Assembly: GCF_037027445.1 (NCBI RefSeq)
Contig: NZ_JBANDL010000002.1
Coordinates: 496,001 to 560,000 of the forward strand
DNA from: Lysobacter firmicutimachus
Lineage (GTDB): Bacteria; Pseudomonadota; Gammaproteobacteria; Xanthomonadales; Xanthomonadaceae
Direction: 5' to 3'
Length of the DNA: 64,000 bases
Below are positions 63,091 to 64,000 of the stretch, one piece after another; within the stretch, counting starts at the first letter, position 1; every line of letters starts with the position of its first letter. The notes beneath the pieces are model-generated. The model was not told the origin of the DNA, did no database searches, and was given only the letters and a program-made list of their open reading frames with translations. A program made the position numbers and the translations under genes.

Positions 63091-63429
63091 TTAGGCCACG
63101 GCCGGCAGATTACGGATGACCGGCGGCAGGTCGTCCTCTTCCTCTTCCTCGTCCTCTTCCTCGTCCGGTCCGGGCGGGCGGAACCAGGACACGGCATCCA
63201 GGAAACGGCGGTAGAACCGCAAGGTCGTCTGCGGCGTGTCGAGCACGTCGTCGCTTCGCACCGCCTCCGGCGCGATGGTGCCGGCATGGCCGGGCGCGGC
63301 CGCCTGCATCATCGACAGCAGTTCGTCTTCGAACCGCAGCTCGCCGCGTACGGTCAGCGCCGCATCGGCTTCGATGCGCAGGTCGATGTCTTCACCGCGC
63401 GGCGAAGACGGTTGCGGTGGCGTCTTCAT
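63091..63429 (-). CDS. Hypothetical protein with polyacidic stretch, 112 aa
   Basis: ATG at 63429 begins MKTPPQPSSPRGEDIDLRIEAD; the longer frame upstream is non-coding in character. A small alpha/beta part (LRIEADAALTVRGELRFEDELLSMM), a helix (TTLRFYRRFLDAVSWF) and then an acidic run of about 12 Asp/Glu before DLPPVIRNLPAVA. No signal peptide. The family is not recognised. Acidic tracts of this kind occur in chaperone-like or metal-binding small proteins. Confidence 0.55.
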   Translation of the reverse strand: MKTPPQPSSPRGEDIDLRIEADAALTVRGELRFEDELLSMMQAAAPGHAGTIAPEAVRSDDVLDTPQTTLRFYRRFLDAVSWFRPPGPDEEEDEEEEEDDLPPVIRNLPAVA

Positions 63430-63823
63430 GGCGGGCCCGTTCGTGTGGGGGTCGTCCAGGTGAGCGTCGGTAGAGGCGCAGGTGTGAACGCCGCTGCGCC
63501 GGCCGGCGTGCGGCTTGGCCGTGCGGGCGCCGGTCCGGCGTTGATATTTCTGCACCCGCATCGACGGCGCTGCGGCCGGCGGAATTTCCGCCGGCGAAAA
63601 CGCGATGCGGATTCGACAACCCGGTTGCGATTGCGGCCAAGGCCGAGGCGCGGCGATCGGGCTGGGGCGAGGATCGCCGGCGGTCGTCTGTCGCAGGAGG
63701 CGGACGCGTATCCGTAACGCAATGCGCAGAAGTCCTCCGGCGCCGGTGCGAGGCTGCGGTTGGCGCACCGCCGGATCGGCGGTTCGGTGGGGCGAGGACA
63801 TCCCCTTCTCCAGAGAGGCGGTC
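63430..63823. other. Divergent intergenic region
   Basis: About 390 bases between the hypothetical gene on the minus strand and the gene that runs off the right edge. GAGAGG precedes the latter. No clear promoter elements or hairpins were seen. Confidence 0.4.
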
Positions 63824-64000
63824 ATGAAGGTCAGCGGTTTCAACGTCGATCCGCGCCGGCGCTACGACGGCCCCGAATTCATGGAGTACTGCATCAGCGA
63901 GAAGGCTTATCTTCCGGCCGATCGCGACCGCACCCCCTGCATCACCTGCCCGTTGGGGCAGCTGTGCGAGGCGGGGTTCCACGAACAGGTGCGCCTGGTG
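63824..64000 (+). CDS. Hypothetical protein with CxxC-x5-C motif (3' end outside window)
   Basis: An open frame from ATG, with GAGAGG just upstream, continues past the right edge (59 codons visible). It begins MKVSGFNVDPRRRYDGPEF and contains CITCPLGQLC, a C-x2-C-x5-C arrangement that could bind zinc or an Fe-S cluster or form disulfides. No signal peptide. Third-position GC is high, which supports coding. No family can be named from the fragment. Confidence 0.6.
   Translation, partial: MKVSGFNVDPRRRYDGPEFMEYCISEKAYLPADRDRTPCITCPLGQLCEAGFHEQVRLV

Overview
The window is very GC-rich DNA with almost every third codon position G or C. Gene content suggests a Lysobacter-like gammaproteobacterium (Xanthomonadaceae): exported S8 and M4 proteases, paralogous CadC-like regulators with large C-terminal domains, a giant trimeric autotransporter and a ricin-type lectin. 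The genus is an inference from gene content; no rRNA, tRNA, CRISPR array or complete insertion sequence is visible.

Layout. 1-3848: the 3' part of a BvgS-like hybrid histidine kinase, continuing beyond the left edge. 4445-7677: two small hypothetical genes and a secreted subtilisin with PKD and P domains, closed by a strong hairpin. 8042-21505: two paralogous membrane-anchored winged-helix regulators flank a lone antitoxin-like gene, a 1891-residue YadA-type adhesin and an orphan transposase N-terminal domain. 21889-29500: small membrane proteins of unknown role, a DUF1800-DUF1501 pair and a TetR gene. 29498-36568: a glycosidase-like lipoprotein, a TetR regulator with twin operators divergent from a dehydrogenase/PEP-mutase-like pair, a small secreted protein, a thioesterase and a secreted alpha/beta hydrolase. 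36613-41607 (minus): a tightly coupled four-gene operon of two glycosyltransferases and two HxxxD acyltransferases, probably making an acylated glycolipid. 42064-47804: a cupin, a frameshifted membrane-protein gene, a secreted M4 metalloprotease and an unrecognised HExxH protein. 47974-55733: two metallo-beta-lactamase-fold genes with a divergent LysR gene, an AraC-VOC pair, and a row of regulator, propeller, DUF899 and membrane-protein genes. 56084-60467: a compact operon DUF3348 - DUF802 - OmpA/MotB-like - DUF2894. 60764-64000: a ricin-lectin secreted protein and hypothetical genes, the last running off the right edge.

The best candidate for an undescribed system is 56084-60467. Its second gene looks like a MotA/ExbB/ZorA-type channel subunit with a very long coiled-coil tail, and its third is a MotB/ZorB-like single-pass protein with the expected membrane aspartate and a peptidoglycan-binding OmpA domain. 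Together they would form an ion-driven stator-like machine resembling the motor half of Zorya, but with two soluble partners of unknown function in place of ZorC, ZorD or ZorE. The second candidate is the glycosyltransferase/acyltransferase operon at 36613-41607.
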